Shown: positions 1 through 13,880, counted from the stretch's first letter. The stretch is DNA of 64,000 bases from Isoetes taiwanensis (GCA_021234155.1 JAJEKV010000380.1:1-64000), one strand, 5' to 3'. The notes: generated by a model not told the origin, from the letters alone. Numbers and translations are program-made.

Positions 1-2000
1 CATACTAAGGGGCGTATCATTTGGTCGGCCCGAACGGCGGGCAACTCGCGGAAAGTGTGAGACTCATCTCCAATGGCGCCCATTTGGCCGGCCTTGGCCA
101 GTGTCTGGCGGGGCTCCCAATCCACTGCCGGAGTCTCGATCTGCGAAGATGGTGGGCTTTTGTCGCGAATGGAGGCAATAGTCTGCGCTTTTCGGGGCAA
201 AATTTGGGAGCCTTGATGGCTGTGGGCCCCGGGCTATGCGGCGAAGTTGATGTGCTCAACTTGTAATGGAGCGTTTTGACATACTCGGCCGGGGTGAGCT
301 TGCAAAGGAAACAAGTATACAGATACTCCCCGGTATCCGCGATGCGGCCATGTGTCCACACGCATCTATGCTCCTCCACGTTCCATCGGCGAACCAGCGA
401 TCTCTTACCCCTCACTTGAGGCCCTAAGCCGGCTGGTTATGCCACGGTGTAAAGCCGGTCGCGGGAGGCAAAGCATCACCCATAGTAACCACTTTACGAA
501 AATAGGCGATGTAATCTAGCAGGGGCTGCTGACTGAGCGAGAAACAGAATCAGTTCCCTCTGGCCCGAGAATCGATAGGGGGTGAAGGTTTCACCCAAGT
601 GCCATTCACCAAAATGCATTCTGCACTGCTCCAAGTCATTCAGTGCGTAAAAGAGGCAATGGGGCCCCAAACTCTCGAGGATAAATGATAAGGTGCAAAT
701 ATTCCTTGAAAAATTTGGTTTTAGTTGTTTTTCATGCAATCGCGGAGAATACAAACTCAAGGGTAACTTATTGCAAGGTCATGGTCATCTCATCTTGGGC
801 GGGGGAGGATTGGATGATCGAGCTCAAGCACCCCATTGTTAATCTAGGTTTTTTCAACTAAGTGATCATATTATAATTGTAGTTACATGATCAAACAACC
901 TTAGGGATGATTTGGGAAGATCGGGTCATCTCCATCGAAATGGGAGCATTGGGTGATGGAATTACAAGCATATTGTTGTTGTAGATTTTAAACATAATGA
1001 TCTCAGTTATAATTATGTCAATGTTACTTCTGACCTCACTTCTTATAAGTAGTAATACACTAGATATAAAGGTGTGCAAAGCTCTAGGGACTATTGCTAC
1101 ACAAACAATCCACTTAGTCCCTAGGACTGAATGGGTCCATTTATTACCTTTTTTTGAATTCTATTAGAGCTCAAAGGTGAAGAATTTGCATAAATGCACC
1201 AGGACTATGTTATCCTCTATGAGTGTACATATAAGAAAAAAATCATGCAAAATATAAAAAAGGTTCACTTATCAAGAAGCACAATGTAGAGTTAAATGCA
1301 AGGGTCAAGTTTACTTCGAAGAAGTTTAGCGTTTCTACAAATATGATTTTTCTTAGGATTTCTAATTCATCCATCTTTGCCAAACTAGGATAATAAAATC
1401 TATCGAGAATCTATAGGTGGAATTGCGAGTAACAATTTCTAAAAATTTTAAAATTTAGAAGTTCTTTATGGACCAGGTTGGGTCTTCGCGAGGGGAGTTT
1501 AAATTTTGAAACTATAGTTACTCCATTCTGAAGGGCTGTATGAAAAGAAAACGGACAAAGCTCCACTAGCTAGGCTTTTCATTCATCTAGTAAAATTCTA
1601 CAATGGTTGAGATTAGGTATTTGCATATTTACAAGCTACCAGTAATGTAAAAACAAAGGGAATATCGATTATATCATCGGACCCCAAAAAATTCTCTGAG
1701 ATATCGGTTAAGTGTACTGCGAGAGGAAGCTTATCGCGGGATTAAAAACCTGGCTTTCGGGTTTTAGAAAACCCCTGGTTGATAAACCCTCTGCAAAGGG
1801 GGCGGACGCTTGTCAAAAGGCAAAAAAAATGCTCCCACAAAGAAACCCCGAAGCCTGAAGAAGGCGAATACGCATCCAGAAACTAGAACACAAAGATAAC
1901 AAAAAACAACCTCAGCGGTACGATCCACAGCGTGCCATGCCGACAAAACATAACCTGAAAAGCGAGGAATTTGGTCATGTACCGCACATAGCAAAAAGCA
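1..2000. other. Unassigned region, GC-rich at its left edge
   Basis: The first ~470 bases are GC-rich compared with the AT-rich DNA that follows and are open over 132 codons on the minus strand (17-415). The translation (Cys pair in a 'CFLCKLTPAEYVK' context) matches no family I recognise, and the plus strand is partly open too, as expected in GC-rich DNA. Bases 800-2000 hold only short chance ORFs and no visible repeat or splice structure. Probably old transposon sequence. Confidence 0.3.
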
Positions 2001-2039
2001 ACATTTGCAATATACACATTAAGGAAGGTGAGTGGGAGT

Positions 2040-2570
2040 CAAAGGGAACTTCTTGAGAGGAAGCGCCCGGCCTAAGAAGTCAATGAAAGAAATTTGCAAG
2101 AAATAGCGATCCCAAATGAACGGGAGACCCGCAGAAACAATATATGCATGCATGCAAGAATCATCTTGCCCATTCGAGAATACCGATTCGATGGCTTCGG
2201 TCGATGCAAGTTCTCGAAGGGCTGAAAAGCAGACAAAGCTCGGAAACAAAGAGAACTTCCCTTATCAAAGCGGGCCCAGGAGCTGGAAGGATGGCAAAAA
2301 GGACAAGATAGGAGAAGAAATGTCGATATTATGGAAAAAAGGCGTAAAGCTGTCAAACCAAGCCGGGGAGAAGCCCCTCCCTGCACGGTATTAAAAAAAT
2401 AGAGTCAAGGGGAGCGTGAGAGAGGGAAAGCAATAAGAAGTCCCTGACGAAGAAAGAGCGCAGAAATAATAGCAATCCCAAATGAACGAGGGCCATAGAA
2501 AATGTATGCAATGCATGCATGCATGCAGGGGATGCATGCTTGCCCATTGAGAATACGATCCGATGAAAAC
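2040..2570. repeat. Imperfect tandem duplication, period about 365 bp
   Basis: The stretch at about 2104-2195 (GATCCCAAATGAACG, then clustered GCATGCA, then TTGCCCATT and GAGAATAC) recurs at about 2469-2566 in the same order. The less conserved sequence before each copy also aligns (AAGAAGTC, AAGAAAT). Each copy has a run of alternating ATGCATGC. The copies differ by substitutions and small indels, so the duplication is not recent. No coding function is visible. Confidence 0.6.
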
Positions 2571-2649
2571 CGGATCGATGGGATTCTTTGAAGGAAATCA
2601 AATGCATTTGGGACAAATAGTACTTAGTATTCATTTCCATTAAAAAATA

Positions 2650-5600
2650 ATAGTACCTTGATATTCTTATTCTATTTTAAATACCATGGATATAGAAAGG
2701 TTCTTGGATGCTGTTTTTCTGAAATCCTTTAGGGACCACAGTAGGTCTCTCAGGATTGAAGTTTGATTTGCTCATAGCTATCTCGGTCTTTTAAGATATC
2801 ACATGAAACTTGAAAAGATGGATAGTATTTATAGATGCAATATTCATAGAAAATTAGTGTTACCTTGGAGTTTATATTCCATATCAATGTGTGAGATCAT
2901 ATCATATCCTTATCATTGAAACATCAAATTAGGTGTATTTCAAGGTGCAATTATGATTCATTAGAAAGAAATTTATTTTTTGCTATTTGAATATGGTGGT
3001 ATAACTTCATGTTAATTTTACATTTCAAGTGTTCATTTTTAAAATCGAGTTATTATGGAGAATTAGTCCTGATATAAAGATGGGATTGAGGGACCCATAC
3101 GGTGTTAATGAACCCAACCGAGACAACTCTGAACTAATACTTGGTCATCTTACAAAAATATGTGATGCATTTTAGCGCGTGTAATCTTATCTAATGATTA
3201 GTTTTGGTGGTTCTTAATGCTTCTCGATCCACCATAGGGTTGACATTCGGAAAGAATAAAGCAATATATACCGACTTCTTAGATTACTTTTTTCTTATTG
3301 GCGTTCTTGATGCGGTGAGTATACTATTATTGGGCTCTCTTTCTCTCCTTTACTATGTATTGATTTGGGTTTATCTTCCCAAGCCTTTGTTCTTTAAACT
3401 TGATCTCTTGGCCAAGCTTTTCTTTGTCTAAAGATGGAAAAGTTCAAAACACTTCATCTCAATGACTTACATCACTTCTGATTTGGATCTTTCGGCAATA
3501 TTATGGGTGTGGCTCTCTCAATTGTTCTTTGGAAGATCGTCTTGTTAGTTCATGCGATGGATTTAGTTTTCCATGTACATAGGGAGAAGCTTCTCTCATC
3601 TTATTTGGGGATGCTCAGAATGAATAAATGTTGGGTAGAATTATTCAAAAAAGGTTGTTCTCCATAATGGTCTATTTCCTCTTGCGTTCTTATACGGGTC
3701 TACTTATAGATTTGTTTTCATAGATTCAAGCTTTTCTTAATTCAAGTTCCTACATCACGCCTTTTTCTTACCACCAATTGTTAAGTAGATAGATTTTTAA
3801 ACTCTATGGATTATGCTTATGGATCTCATATTTACACATTCTAGAGCGATTTTTGAAATTTTTTGTTTATAGATAAACCGCTATTACTTCAACATTCTCG
3901 GTTTATATGATTCACGTGCTTACTCTTTTCAAGTTCTAGATCATAGCTCTAAAATCTAAGTTTTGCCAACCTCACGAATCTTAGGTCTAAGTAGTCCTCA
4001 TTTTCCTTGGTAATTAGATTGCTCTATCAATATATCCCTGACTCGTCATGCTAGATCATCCTTGACATCGTTCCACGCCCATCCACGCACCCAAATCCTT
4101 CTAGTGGTTTTTTTTTCTCGTGATTGCTATCGCGGGCCAGTTCTTCGTGTGGTACTGCCACCCATTATCGGTCACTTCAAAACTTGATTTCAAACCCTAG
4201 AACAAACTGTTTTGGGGCATTTTGGGATCGTCGCCTCTATTTGAGCTCAAATCACTCCTTATCTTCATTAAACTAGCATTAAAAAAGTAAGGCAAAGTGA
4301 TTAAAAAGGGCTTTAAAGCAATTCGAAGCCGCCTACAAAGCTGCAAGAACGATCCAACCAAAGATTTCAACTTTCACGCTAGCGGTTTGCTTAGTTCTCG
4401 CCATAAATACATCTTTTTGGCTAGAAATACCATTTTTGTAATGGAAATACCACTCTTTTTGACTAGGAAATACTTTTTTTGGCTAAAAGTACCATTTCAG
4501 TGATAACAAAAATAAAAATACCACATCCCTGGACTTAAATCTTGGCCTGCTTCCAATAATTCTGGTACCTTCTAACTAGAAATTCTCAGTTCAACATCTA
4601 CTTTCGCATTAATTGAATAGAGACCACCTTGGCATCAACATTAGTATCTGAATGTCGCCAAATATATGTTAAGGGTGTGTGAAGATGTGTGTACGCCCTA
4701 AATGTGTAGCTCCAAAAGACATTTGAATGCATTTAATGAAGGAGAGAAGAACAATATAATTTTAATCATAACTCAGCCCAAAAGAAGGTAGCCTTAAGCG
4801 CTTGGATAGCATCATGTGTTTCAATATTAAAAACTTTGCTAGATTTGATAAGTTATTGCTTGACCGAAAAAACAATCACATGGTCATGGAACAAACATAA
4901 ACCCTTGAAATTAGTTACTATTGGGCTAAATACACAGCTTATACGGGGAATAGAAAATTTGGATATCCCATTGATTACATCGGGATGTCCTCTTCCTTTC
5001 AAGGGACACAATATTTGTGCAAGAATCTTCCTTCTCAACTATTGAATGTTGTTTCTTCACCATCTTCCCGGAGAAGTTTTAACTGTTTTTATCAATGCAA
5101 AGCAAATAAATAAGAAATAAAATCTTTCAATGAGCAAGGAATCTTATGCATAATACTAGAAAATATCGAGCTATTGGTGACTTTTGATTTTTGTCTTCTA
5201 TAAGGCGGCATGTAGAAAAGTCATCATTCTGTGAAATGTTACAATGTTCATATTCACAAGTATGATAGCATTTAGAGACCAATAGGTTGAAACCAAAACT
5301 AGATGTCAATAGAAGCTTTGGTAAATAGATGTCAATAGAAGCTTTTGGTAAATTTTCCAATATTGGCAAGTGTGGCAAGGAGTAAAAAAACATGAGGGAA
5401 AAATAGTGTCGGTGTCTCCGCCCAAGGCTCATGCTATATAGCAAAGGATGTTAGAATTCTTACTTTACTGCGAGTTGGAGATACATGAACCAAACTAGCA
5501 TCAAACCACCTTGAGGCCCCTTGCGGCAGCTTAACCTACATCACAAAACCAAATAAGGGATGTTGGCAATAAGAGAGTGCAGTCACATAATGTAAAGATA

Positions 5601-7960
5601 ACCTCTCTAAAGGCAAGTATCAACATAATAGCATAGGTTATTGCCTAGAGAAGATAGATGATGCTTACAAGATAAAAGGCAGCAAAATTCAATTATGCAA
5701 CAAGAAAAGAGTAAAAAAAGGAGGCTGCCTCTTGATGTCCCATTCTGATTAGAGTGATTTTACATCCTTGACATCCAGGATACCTCTCACGGCCATATTG
5801 TGTCATGAAGTCTTTGTTGAAATTCTCAAGCGATGTCATAATGTTGGGCATATTCGTTCGTCGAGGCAAAATGGTTGTCCTATATGAAAGGTATTGTACA
5901 TCATGAGATCGACCCTTAGTAAAAAGAAGATTGAAATTAATTAGTGAAGAAGAACACGAAACATTAGATAATCATGCATACCCCTCTTGCTGCCAAATCC
6001 AAAACACGGAATAGTTGAGATGCACTAGTAGCTTGCGGTTTTTAAACAATGAAATAAATATAGCCAAGTCTTCAACTTCGATTCTGATCTCTAAGCATGA
6101 AGCATTGCTTTGACTATAAGTGAGATTCGAATCTTAAAAGGTCTAAATCGAATATATGACCAATCTTTGCGACATATAAAGCCTACCAAAGATGATCTAG
6201 TCCATCTTTGAGAACCCAATTTAAAGGGCGCGGTATGCTCCAAAATAGAGTGGTTCTGGAATAACATGATATATATGTAGTTATTATACATGAATAAAAT
6301 CTTGAGCATGAGGGGATTCAACCTAAAGTTTACCGGCCGTTACATTAACCTGGTTGTGCCATTTGTGTGATCCAAAATATGCCATTCTTTGTGTGCTTCA
6401 AAATATGCCAGGGATCTTATGAAAGAAACAATCACATAAAAGAAAGAGAATGTCATAGATTTGGAAGATAGCAAACATAGAATTCTTGAGCGCATGTTCC
6501 TACTACAAGGCAAATGCCATTACCGGATGCCATTAGGTTTATGTCCCCACCTTATCTATACCCAAGCTAAATTAAAAACTTGGTAGCAAACAAATTGAAA
6601 TAACCCGGTTACAATATATTGAACAATTGACGAAAAACTTCCCATGGCATTAACTTCGAGCTTGGAGGATATAGATCTATTATCGTCAAGAGTGATTACC
6701 CGAGGCAATGACAAACAACTTCTATTACGGATGAAAGATCCTCCACAACACATCCATTATCAACTAATGCAAACATCTTCATCCTTAAAAAATCATGCCT
6801 ATTTCTTAAGTATAAAGGAAGGTATATATGACCCATGTTTGCAATCCTTTTAGATAACTACTTGAACAAAGCTCAAGCGAAATAACTTGCTCTTTATGCT
6901 CATATTATTCTTTGGCTTCGCTAACCAATTGAAATTGCCATGCATTGCAATAATGACTAAACTTTTTCATGCACTGGGATGTTGAGGCTATTTCAATGCT
7001 GCTTCAGAATAGAAAATGGTTCTTTGTGCCCTAATGATATCTTTGGATTGAACTCAATGGCAATGACATCTTCAAATCCTCTTTGTCTAATACCCCAACA
7101 TCCACGGAGTTCTATAAAGCTCCCTTCTTTGATATATTCCATTCACGTACATCTTTGTCACCAGCAATACAAGCGTCATAAGTTGGTAAACTTACAAAGC
7201 CGGTGAGGGAGCCAACTCTTTTAAAGGAACCTTTTAGAAGTTTACAAGCTTTCATTTACAAGCAGATGAACTTGCCGGCGGATTGGCTTCCATGTAACTT
7301 GATTGAAATGCTTTTTGTCGGATGCATGGTACCTTGGTAGTGAATGCCATAATCCCATGTTAGCTCCTCATTAGCTTCTACAACCACGACTTGTAAAAAA
7401 TGCAACCCTAAGATATAAGAAAAGAATCATTTCAAGCTTCTGTTAAAACAAAAGCTGGATGAACTAATACATGGTAATAACGCCGATCTGGACACTCGAT
7501 CTCACAATAGCTCTTCAAATGTGGATGCATAGATGATCAACTTAGGACATTACACAAAGATTGCGCAAACTACCAACATACCCCATAAAGTCTTCCTTTC
7601 TCAATAACCCAACTCGGGGCCTTGTACTTTGTTTTCTTGGCATTTTTGCTCACGCTTCGGACTATCTTCCTCGATTCGAGGCTGGATTCAGGCCTCTATG
7701 CCTCTAACATACAAAGATTACACTGAAATATGAGTAATGAAAAGGGTCCATTCAAGCCGCATAAGCGGACATATAGAGGGCATTATCTATGGCCTCAAAA
7801 TCTTCAAGTTAAGAATGCCTAATGTCACGATGTGGATAGTTCCCTACCATCTTCTCCTTCTTGACCACCTCTGACAAAAAAGCGATGAAGCCCGTGTATT
7901 TGCCTCACGATCCAGTATCTGAGGCGTTCCTAAAAAAATAAAACCTCTAACTAGTCGATT
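2650..7960. other. Unassigned AT-rich intergenic DNA
   Basis: Five kilobases of AT-rich sequence with only short ORFs (75 codons or fewer, apart from one of 105 at 5127-5444 that I do not recognise). A short direct duplication (AGATGTCAATAGAAGCTTT, twice) lies near 5303-5345. I see no transposon termini, tRNA, or plausible exon with splice sites. Most likely decayed transposon sequence. Confidence 0.35.
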
Positions 7961-7969
7961 GTTGTTGTT

Positions 7970-8161
7970 TTATATGGGTCCAACATGGTGAAATCCCTGG
8001 GTCCAAGTGATAAGGCACTCTTGCCATTGTTTTAGTTCGGGCTCAAGGTCAAATCTCATGCTCCCTCCCCTTGGAGGTGGCTCTATAGGCAACTCCTTGG
8101 GAAACACATCCATATATCTTTCTAAAAGATCAAATGGCCGAGGATGACTGGGAACTTCCAT
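7970..8161 (-). pseudogene. Ty3/gypsy reverse transcriptase, N-terminal scrap
   Basis: The minus-strand reading contains LLERYMDVFPKELP followed by a proline-rich turn and FDLEP. This is the familiar start of Ty3/gypsy reverse transcriptase (LL..Y.DVFP.ELP..PP...), just upstream of RT motif 1. About 46 codons (8161 down to about 8023) align; the reading then loses similarity. No RT catalytic motif (YxDD), RNase H or LTR was found adjacent, so this is an isolated fragment. It could belong with the minus-strand gag-protease remnant at 16.4-18 kb, but the purine-rich block between them prevents any proof. Confidence 0.6.
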
Positions 8162-8299
8162 CCGGTTGCTATATCATCATTCCTAGGATGGGTCCTATGA
8201 TACAATCAAGTGACGATGGTGTTTCTCATTGAGCTTTGTAAAAATCGTTGAGTACAAAATGATTCCCCTATTAGGGGTAGAACTTTTGAAAAACTTGAA

Positions 8300-8974
8300 A
8301 TTTGAGTGCTCGAAACTAGACAATCATCGAGGAGCACAACGAACTAAGGACTACAGGATAAAAGATGATTCATCCACCGTTGGTCTATGCAAAAAGTGAG
8401 AAAAGCTGGCGACCGCTTCTCACCGGGATGAAAAAAACCCCTGCACAGGTTTTCGAGGAAAACCCTAATGAGAAACGGTCATCAACGCTCTGAAAGAATC
8501 TTTTGCTAGCATACATCCTTAAAAAGTGAGAGGCGATAATACAACAAGATGGCTCGACAACCGAGAGAAACCTAGCGAGAAAAATGACACGCAATGAAAA
8601 GTGCGAAAGTCCGAAAAGAAAAATGACCCATTACAAAGTTAGAAGCTACGAGGGCATAGGCGCGCATCAAAGCACAATTATCAAGAATATAATAGCACTT
8701 TCGGGCTCTAGGGCCGCGTAGAGGAAGAAACAAACCGACCGGTCGAGAACCGGCCCGTGGAAAAAAAATCATCGCGAGGGAAAAACATCCGACTAGTGCT
8801 GCCGCGACCACAGAGCCATACCATAGATGAAACAACCAAATGAAAAAATGACTAAGAAAATGCTATCCGGAGGCCATGGGGCCACAACATACCCGAAAGC
8901 GTAACCAAACACTAAACACTTTCAGGACACGCATTACAACCAACAAGCCGGATATGATAGAGGGTGAGCGGAAA
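8300..8974. other. Start of purine-rich repeat block
   Basis: From about 8.3 kb the plus strand becomes strongly enriched in A and G. The long open frames seen on the minus strand here and up to 10.7 kb are a by-product: a pyrimidine-rich complement rarely makes stop codons. Their translations are low-complexity (F, S, L, R) and not gene-like. No domain is recognised. Confidence 0.4.
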
Positions 8975-9130
8975 TTTGTGGAGGCAAAAAAGAGAAAAGA
9001 ATGAAAAGGAGCTCAAAAGAGCGCCCGATGGACCGGAAAGAAAGAATGAAGCATTATAAATAGGAGAGGAAGGGGAAGATTCGATCATCCAAGGAATGCC
9101 GGTTCTATTGTTATCGCCAATAGAACCGTG
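8975..9130 (+). repeat. Dispersed repeat with terminal hairpin, copy A
   Basis: The sequence GAGGCAAAA...GGAGCTCAA...GGAAAGAAAGAATGAAGC...TATAA...GGAGAGG...CATCCAAGGAATG ends in a hairpin, GGTTCTATTG / CAATAGAACC. The same order of motifs recurs at 16,290-16,436 in the same orientation. A TATA-like ATTATAAATAG lies about 60 bases before the hairpin. The pair could be long terminal repeats of a degraded element, or two copies of an interspersed repeat; no target duplication was found that would decide. Confidence 0.55.
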
Positions 9131-9214
9131 TCAGGATCCTAGAGGTCCTGATACAATCAAGGGCGATAGAAGAGGAATCTACCTCAAAAAGAATCGACAA
9201 ACTAAGGATGACTA

Positions 9215-11260
9215 GAGCAAGGACAAGAGCTGAAACAAAAGAGGGGCGGTAAACAAAATGACCGAGAATCGTTCGGATAAAAAAAAAACAAAACCGCGAT
9301 GAAAACAGTGAACAAGACCGATAGAGAAGGAAGGATAAAATAGATGAAGGAGCAAAAGCATGATATATGGACACCAACATAGCAAAGAGAACCAAGGCGA
9401 ATACTTGATGAGAAGCGAAGAAGACAAGGCAAAAAAAAAAAGAAAAGAAAAAGAAAAAACTAAGACGACTCAAGCGGTCAAATGGCGAAAAAGACAAATA
9501 ATAAGGAACCTGGAAAAGCGGATCAACAAAGAAAAGCGAAAGCAATGCAAAGGGGTTGCGAAAGATAAAGAGCAAGAAGGAACTGGGAGGAAAAATATGC
9601 AAAATCGGAAAAAAATAACTAAGGAAAAATCATAAAAGGTGAGATGACCAAAGAAAAAGAGATAGGGGCAAAGTCACTCTAGAAATAGTAATCAAGCCAT
9701 AAGAAGAGCAAATCGAACTTCAACCTAACCCTTACCATTCACGTCGAACAAACAACCCACCCATGATGAAATGGGACAGACACCACCTTTACAAGATAGA
9801 AAAAGAGACACCCTATACGAACACTAACAAAAATAGAGACCAAAGAGAAGAAACGGTAAATGAAATTGGTCATAAAAAAAGAATGGAAAGGTAGCTATTT
9901 TATGAAAGAGAAAAAAGTAATCAACTATGGAAATACCCTATGCCAAAATGCACATATGTAAAGAGCAAACTTACCAACCAAGCGATGAGCAAAGCAAAAC
10001 CAAACAAGCTGTGTGTTTCCAAAGGATGAAGATCTAAGGTGCAAAGGATGCCATAGAGAATGCAAAGATAGAATTGCATAAAATTGCTAGCAATAGATCG
10101 GGGGCATCAAACCTAAGATGCGCGATATGCCCCAATGAATGCTATTATCAAAAATGAAAACTTTAGTGCAAAACGCTCAATATGCAAAGGGAGAGAAGAA
10201 TGGGCAAGAATGAAAGAAATGGCGATAAAATAAACGACAAACCAAAGCGGTCCCGGGTAAGAAATGGATGGAGCACAGGTGAAAAGAACTAGGCCGCGAA
10301 TCGAGGCGGACTAAAAGCGGAGAGAACAAGATCCATGGACCAGAGACCACTATGAGAACAAAAGCAATGTAGCACAATGATAAGACAAAAAAGGATAGAG
10401 CAAATGAGACAAATTGGTAAAACAAGATGACCGAGAATCGATCGGATAAGGATAAACAAGGAAGAAAGGGCTTTGGGCAAGGCCGATGGAGAAACAAGGA
10501 TAAAAGCGAGCAAAGGAGGCAAAAAAGCATGATAAAATGGACACCAACAGAAGCAAAAGCGAACCGAGGCAAACCAAGATGAGAAGCGAGGAGGAGACAA
10601 GACAAGAAAAGAAAAAATAAGTCGAGTTCAAGAGGTTAAAACACTGGCGACAATGAAAGGGCAAAAAGCATAAACCGAAACGAGCCTAAGGCAATTCAAG
10701 AGGTTAATGAAGGATAAACAGCAAAATGGGATGGGGGAAATCTGAGGGCAAAAAAAAAGGACTAAGAAAAATCATGAGGTTGAGATGACCTAAAGCGAAA
10801 AGAAACATGTCAAATGCCTCTAGAAGCGATAATGCACAAGCAAGCCACTAGAAAAAATAAATCCAAATTTCAACCCCACCATACGTTAAATTGAATGAAC
10901 AAGATGAAGAAACCCAACCATAATGAAATGGGCAAGAGGCACCACCTCGACAAGATAGAAAAGAGAAGAAACATGGCTTATAAAAGTGGGTAAGAATGGA
11001 CCAATAGAAATTTTATGAAAGAGCAAAGTAAACAACTAGACATCCAACTATGGAAAAACTATATGCCAAGAAAAAGGGGTGATTAAATCGAAACATAACT
11101 TTCCATACCAAAAGCGCACATATGTAATGGCGGACTTACTAAAAGACACCAACAAAACGTGTTACCAAGATTGAAGATCTAGGTGCAAAGGATGCAACAA
11201 CCATACAGAATGCAAAGATAAATTGCATAGAATCATTGAGCAATGAACATATAGCGAGCA
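9215..11260 (+). repeat. Tandem duplication of about 1.1 kb, purine-rich
   Basis: Copy 1 (about 9,215-10,140) and copy 2 (about 10,290-11,260) share a long ordered series of motifs: GACCGAGAATCG followed by TCGGATAA; a GATAGAGAAG/GATGGAGAAA segment; GCATGATA..ATGGACACCAACA; GATGAGAAGCGA; a run of A/G; CAAGCGG or CAAGAGG; and near the end GAAGATCTA..GGTGCAAAGGATGC and AGAATGCAAAGATA. The copies are clearly diverged. The plus strand is strikingly purine-rich. No coding potential beyond low-complexity frames was seen. Confidence 0.65.
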
Positions 11261-13314
11261 TGAAGGAAGAAGGACCTTAACAAAGGTGATATAACAAAAT
11301 TGATCAAGCATGAAGAAGAAAAGCGAAAATCAACTTAAAAAGAGGACAAACAAAATTATGGGACAAGATAACCATCATAGCAAAAAAAGCGTCGAGCAAT
11401 ACAAAATGTAAAATAGAAAAGCGGAATGAAAGGAAATAGAATGAAATACGAAATATGACGAAATAGAAGAACTAAAGCGTTAATCGCTAATGTCATACAA
11501 TGCAAATATATAGTAAGCCCTCAAAAGAAAAAAGCGAGACCGATATGACAAAAAGCGTGCATGTGGCCCCTCAAAAGGCAACCAAGAGAAACAACGAGAG
11601 AACATATAAAAAAAGAGCATGCATTGGTAGACACATGGGGATCACACATGGATTAAACTAAAGAACCAACGAGTCCCAAAATAACTATATGGACATTCAC
11701 AACCTCCGCGTAATTAGAGACATGAAATGAAAAATAAAGGAACATGTGACGGTCTATCCGACTCAATCATAGCAATAAGTGAAATGGAATGAATGAATAT
11801 GAGTCACGAAAGAAAAGGAAATAGCATGACATATAGAACAAACATTGTAATAATGGACCTGGTTGGAATCCGCAATGCACAATGTTCCCTTAAAAAAAGC
11901 AATAGAAACCACGCAATACACATATTATCTACTAGATATATATGCCTATAATGCATCAAACATATAGTATAGAATGTGGGAGAGCAAAAGAAAGCGTATA
12001 AATAAAACCATAGAAAGCCCCAAGATGAATTTAATGTGAACCTCAAGCGCCAAACAAGCGATCTAGAGAAAGAGATATGGCAATCAACAAATGGCCTAAA
12101 AGCTTGGAAAATACATAATGCACAATCTCTGCGAGTCAGGGTGCAACATGACAAATGTACATGGCAAAATGCTCTCATGAAAATTGATGATTCGAAGTTA
12201 CAAAAAACAATGCAACAAAATCTCAACCGAATGAACTTCGGAGAAACATACCGAAGATCTTATCTTTGAGAATCATGTGAATCAAAGGGACAAGCAGAAA
12301 TTATAAAGTAACTATCATATATGACAACAAAAACATATATACATTATGAATGCGGCTAAAGGGCACCTAGCGAACAAAAGGGCAACAAACCGCATTATCG
12401 TGGAAACATCATGCACACTGCTATACATGTAAAAACTTTTAGCACCTATGCATGAATACTTCAAAACTAAAAGATATTGAGGAGGAGAAAAAGACTCCCA
12501 CTCGACTCATCCCGGACTAGAAAATTACCCGCACAACAAGAAGGGAAAGCGGTTACAATAACGATTGAAAAAATATTAGAAAGAACACCATACCATCTTC
12601 AAGTCCCCAGAGAGAGTACAAAGTCGAGAGAGACCGGCTTTTTGGTGCTTGAAGGGGATACAAACCGATTATGTGCAACTCATGACATTACAAAAGAAAT
12701 GCATCTCGAGTTAAAAGGAACCCACAAGCTGTAAATTTCCATGCAACTTCGTGCGATATCAAGCGTGAAATATAGTACAACGATAGCAGTGGATGAAATG
12801 CCCATGCATAATATCTTGAGCAGCGATGTTAATCGTACACATGCTCTGAAAAATCAACGCTAATGCATGGGAGGAAAACAAATGCATGTAAGATGCATAC
12901 ACTCTTGAAACGTCAATTCAAAGGGAATAGAAATGTATAGCTTTGTTCACATCACGAGAATGAATGAAGGACCACTAAAACGAAGCCCAAAGATGCATTA
13001 TGAATACCACGCCCAATATGCAAACTTACTCGCATGCCACATGCACCCTGAAGCAGGTCACATAGCCATCATATAGGAATACATAACCCACTTATTGCTA
13101 AGAGAGAAAAACCTATCACCCATCTTGGGTATTTGACACCCAAATGTCCCTTGTGTTGATGCAAAGGTCACTTGCCAAGCTAATGTCGATGGTGCTAAAC
13201 ATTTCATGGTTGAAAAAACATGCTTGCTGCACCATGGTTGTATAGCAAAATCACACGTTTCAAACCAAAATAAGTCTTTTTCAAGACCACAACTTACTTG
13301 CCAACAATCTTCCT
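11261..13314. other. Unassigned purine-rich DNA
   Basis: A continuation of the A-rich, G-rich plus-strand composition, fading toward 13 kb. Short ORFs such as 12,036-12,269 and 12,477-12,734 (+) show no recognisable domain. No termini, tRNA or splice structure identified. Confidence 0.35.
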
Positions 13315-13880
13315 AAGGAAGGAAGGAAGGAAGGAAGGAAGAAATTTTAACGTCAGCGGAACCCAATCGGGTTATGGGACCCAATACAAAAGAGGGCAAA
13401 AGCCGGTGAAACTTCGGAGGCCGAAGCCAGTGACCAAACAAAAAGGCGAAGCCAAAAGGGGGCGTGGGGGCCCGATTACACAAAACTTCGGGGGACTATG
13501 CCCCATAGCAAATCACAATACTAGAGAGCGAAAACAAAACAAAGGGCATAAGCCCAAGCGGTCGCGGAATCAAATCAACTACCCGACCTTTGCCTATGGA
13601 TCAAGTGGCCGCTGATCCCTAATGATATTCGGCCGCCTCTATCCCGGCCACTTCCGGTGTGCGACGAGCCTGTGGACTCGGCGTAATTCATCCTTCCGCC
13701 GCAAAGCCTGTCCGGGTAAGGTCTTCTGGGCGGAGAAAGAGGTCCTTTGCAAGTGATTACCATGAGGATGTCTGGCACGACAAGCATCCGGAACCGACCA
13801 GCAAAATGACGGGCGACAGGTAGTGCTGGTCCAACTCGACGACCCGATAGAATATCCATCACGCACGTAAATTGCATCAC
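13315..13880 (-). mobile_element. LINE 3' end with (AAGG)n tail, 5'-truncated
   Basis: Read on the minus strand, the element ends in GGGTCCCATAACCCGATTGG, then GTTCCGCTGACGTTAAAATTT and a (CCTT)n microsatellite (plus-strand AAGG repeat, 13,315-13,341). The same core plus tail occurs at 29,110 (-) and 33,836 (+), and a related core at 63,383 (+). Microsatellite-like 3' tails are typical of several non-L1 LINE clades. The body extends to the right through a GC-rich stretch with a minus-strand open frame (13,575-13,880) lacking any recognised domain; the 5' limit is uncertain. Confidence 0.65.

Noticed and set aside
17-415. 132-codon minus-strand ORF at the window start
   Set aside because: A Cys pair alone is not enough to name a zinc domain, and the opposite strand is also open. 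Left as unassigned.
9111-10664. Long overlapping minus-strand ORFs (up to 163 codons) rich in Phe, Ser and Leu
   Set aside because: They arise because the complement of purine-rich DNA rarely forms stops. Composition is low-complexity and all three frames are open at once; no domain is present.
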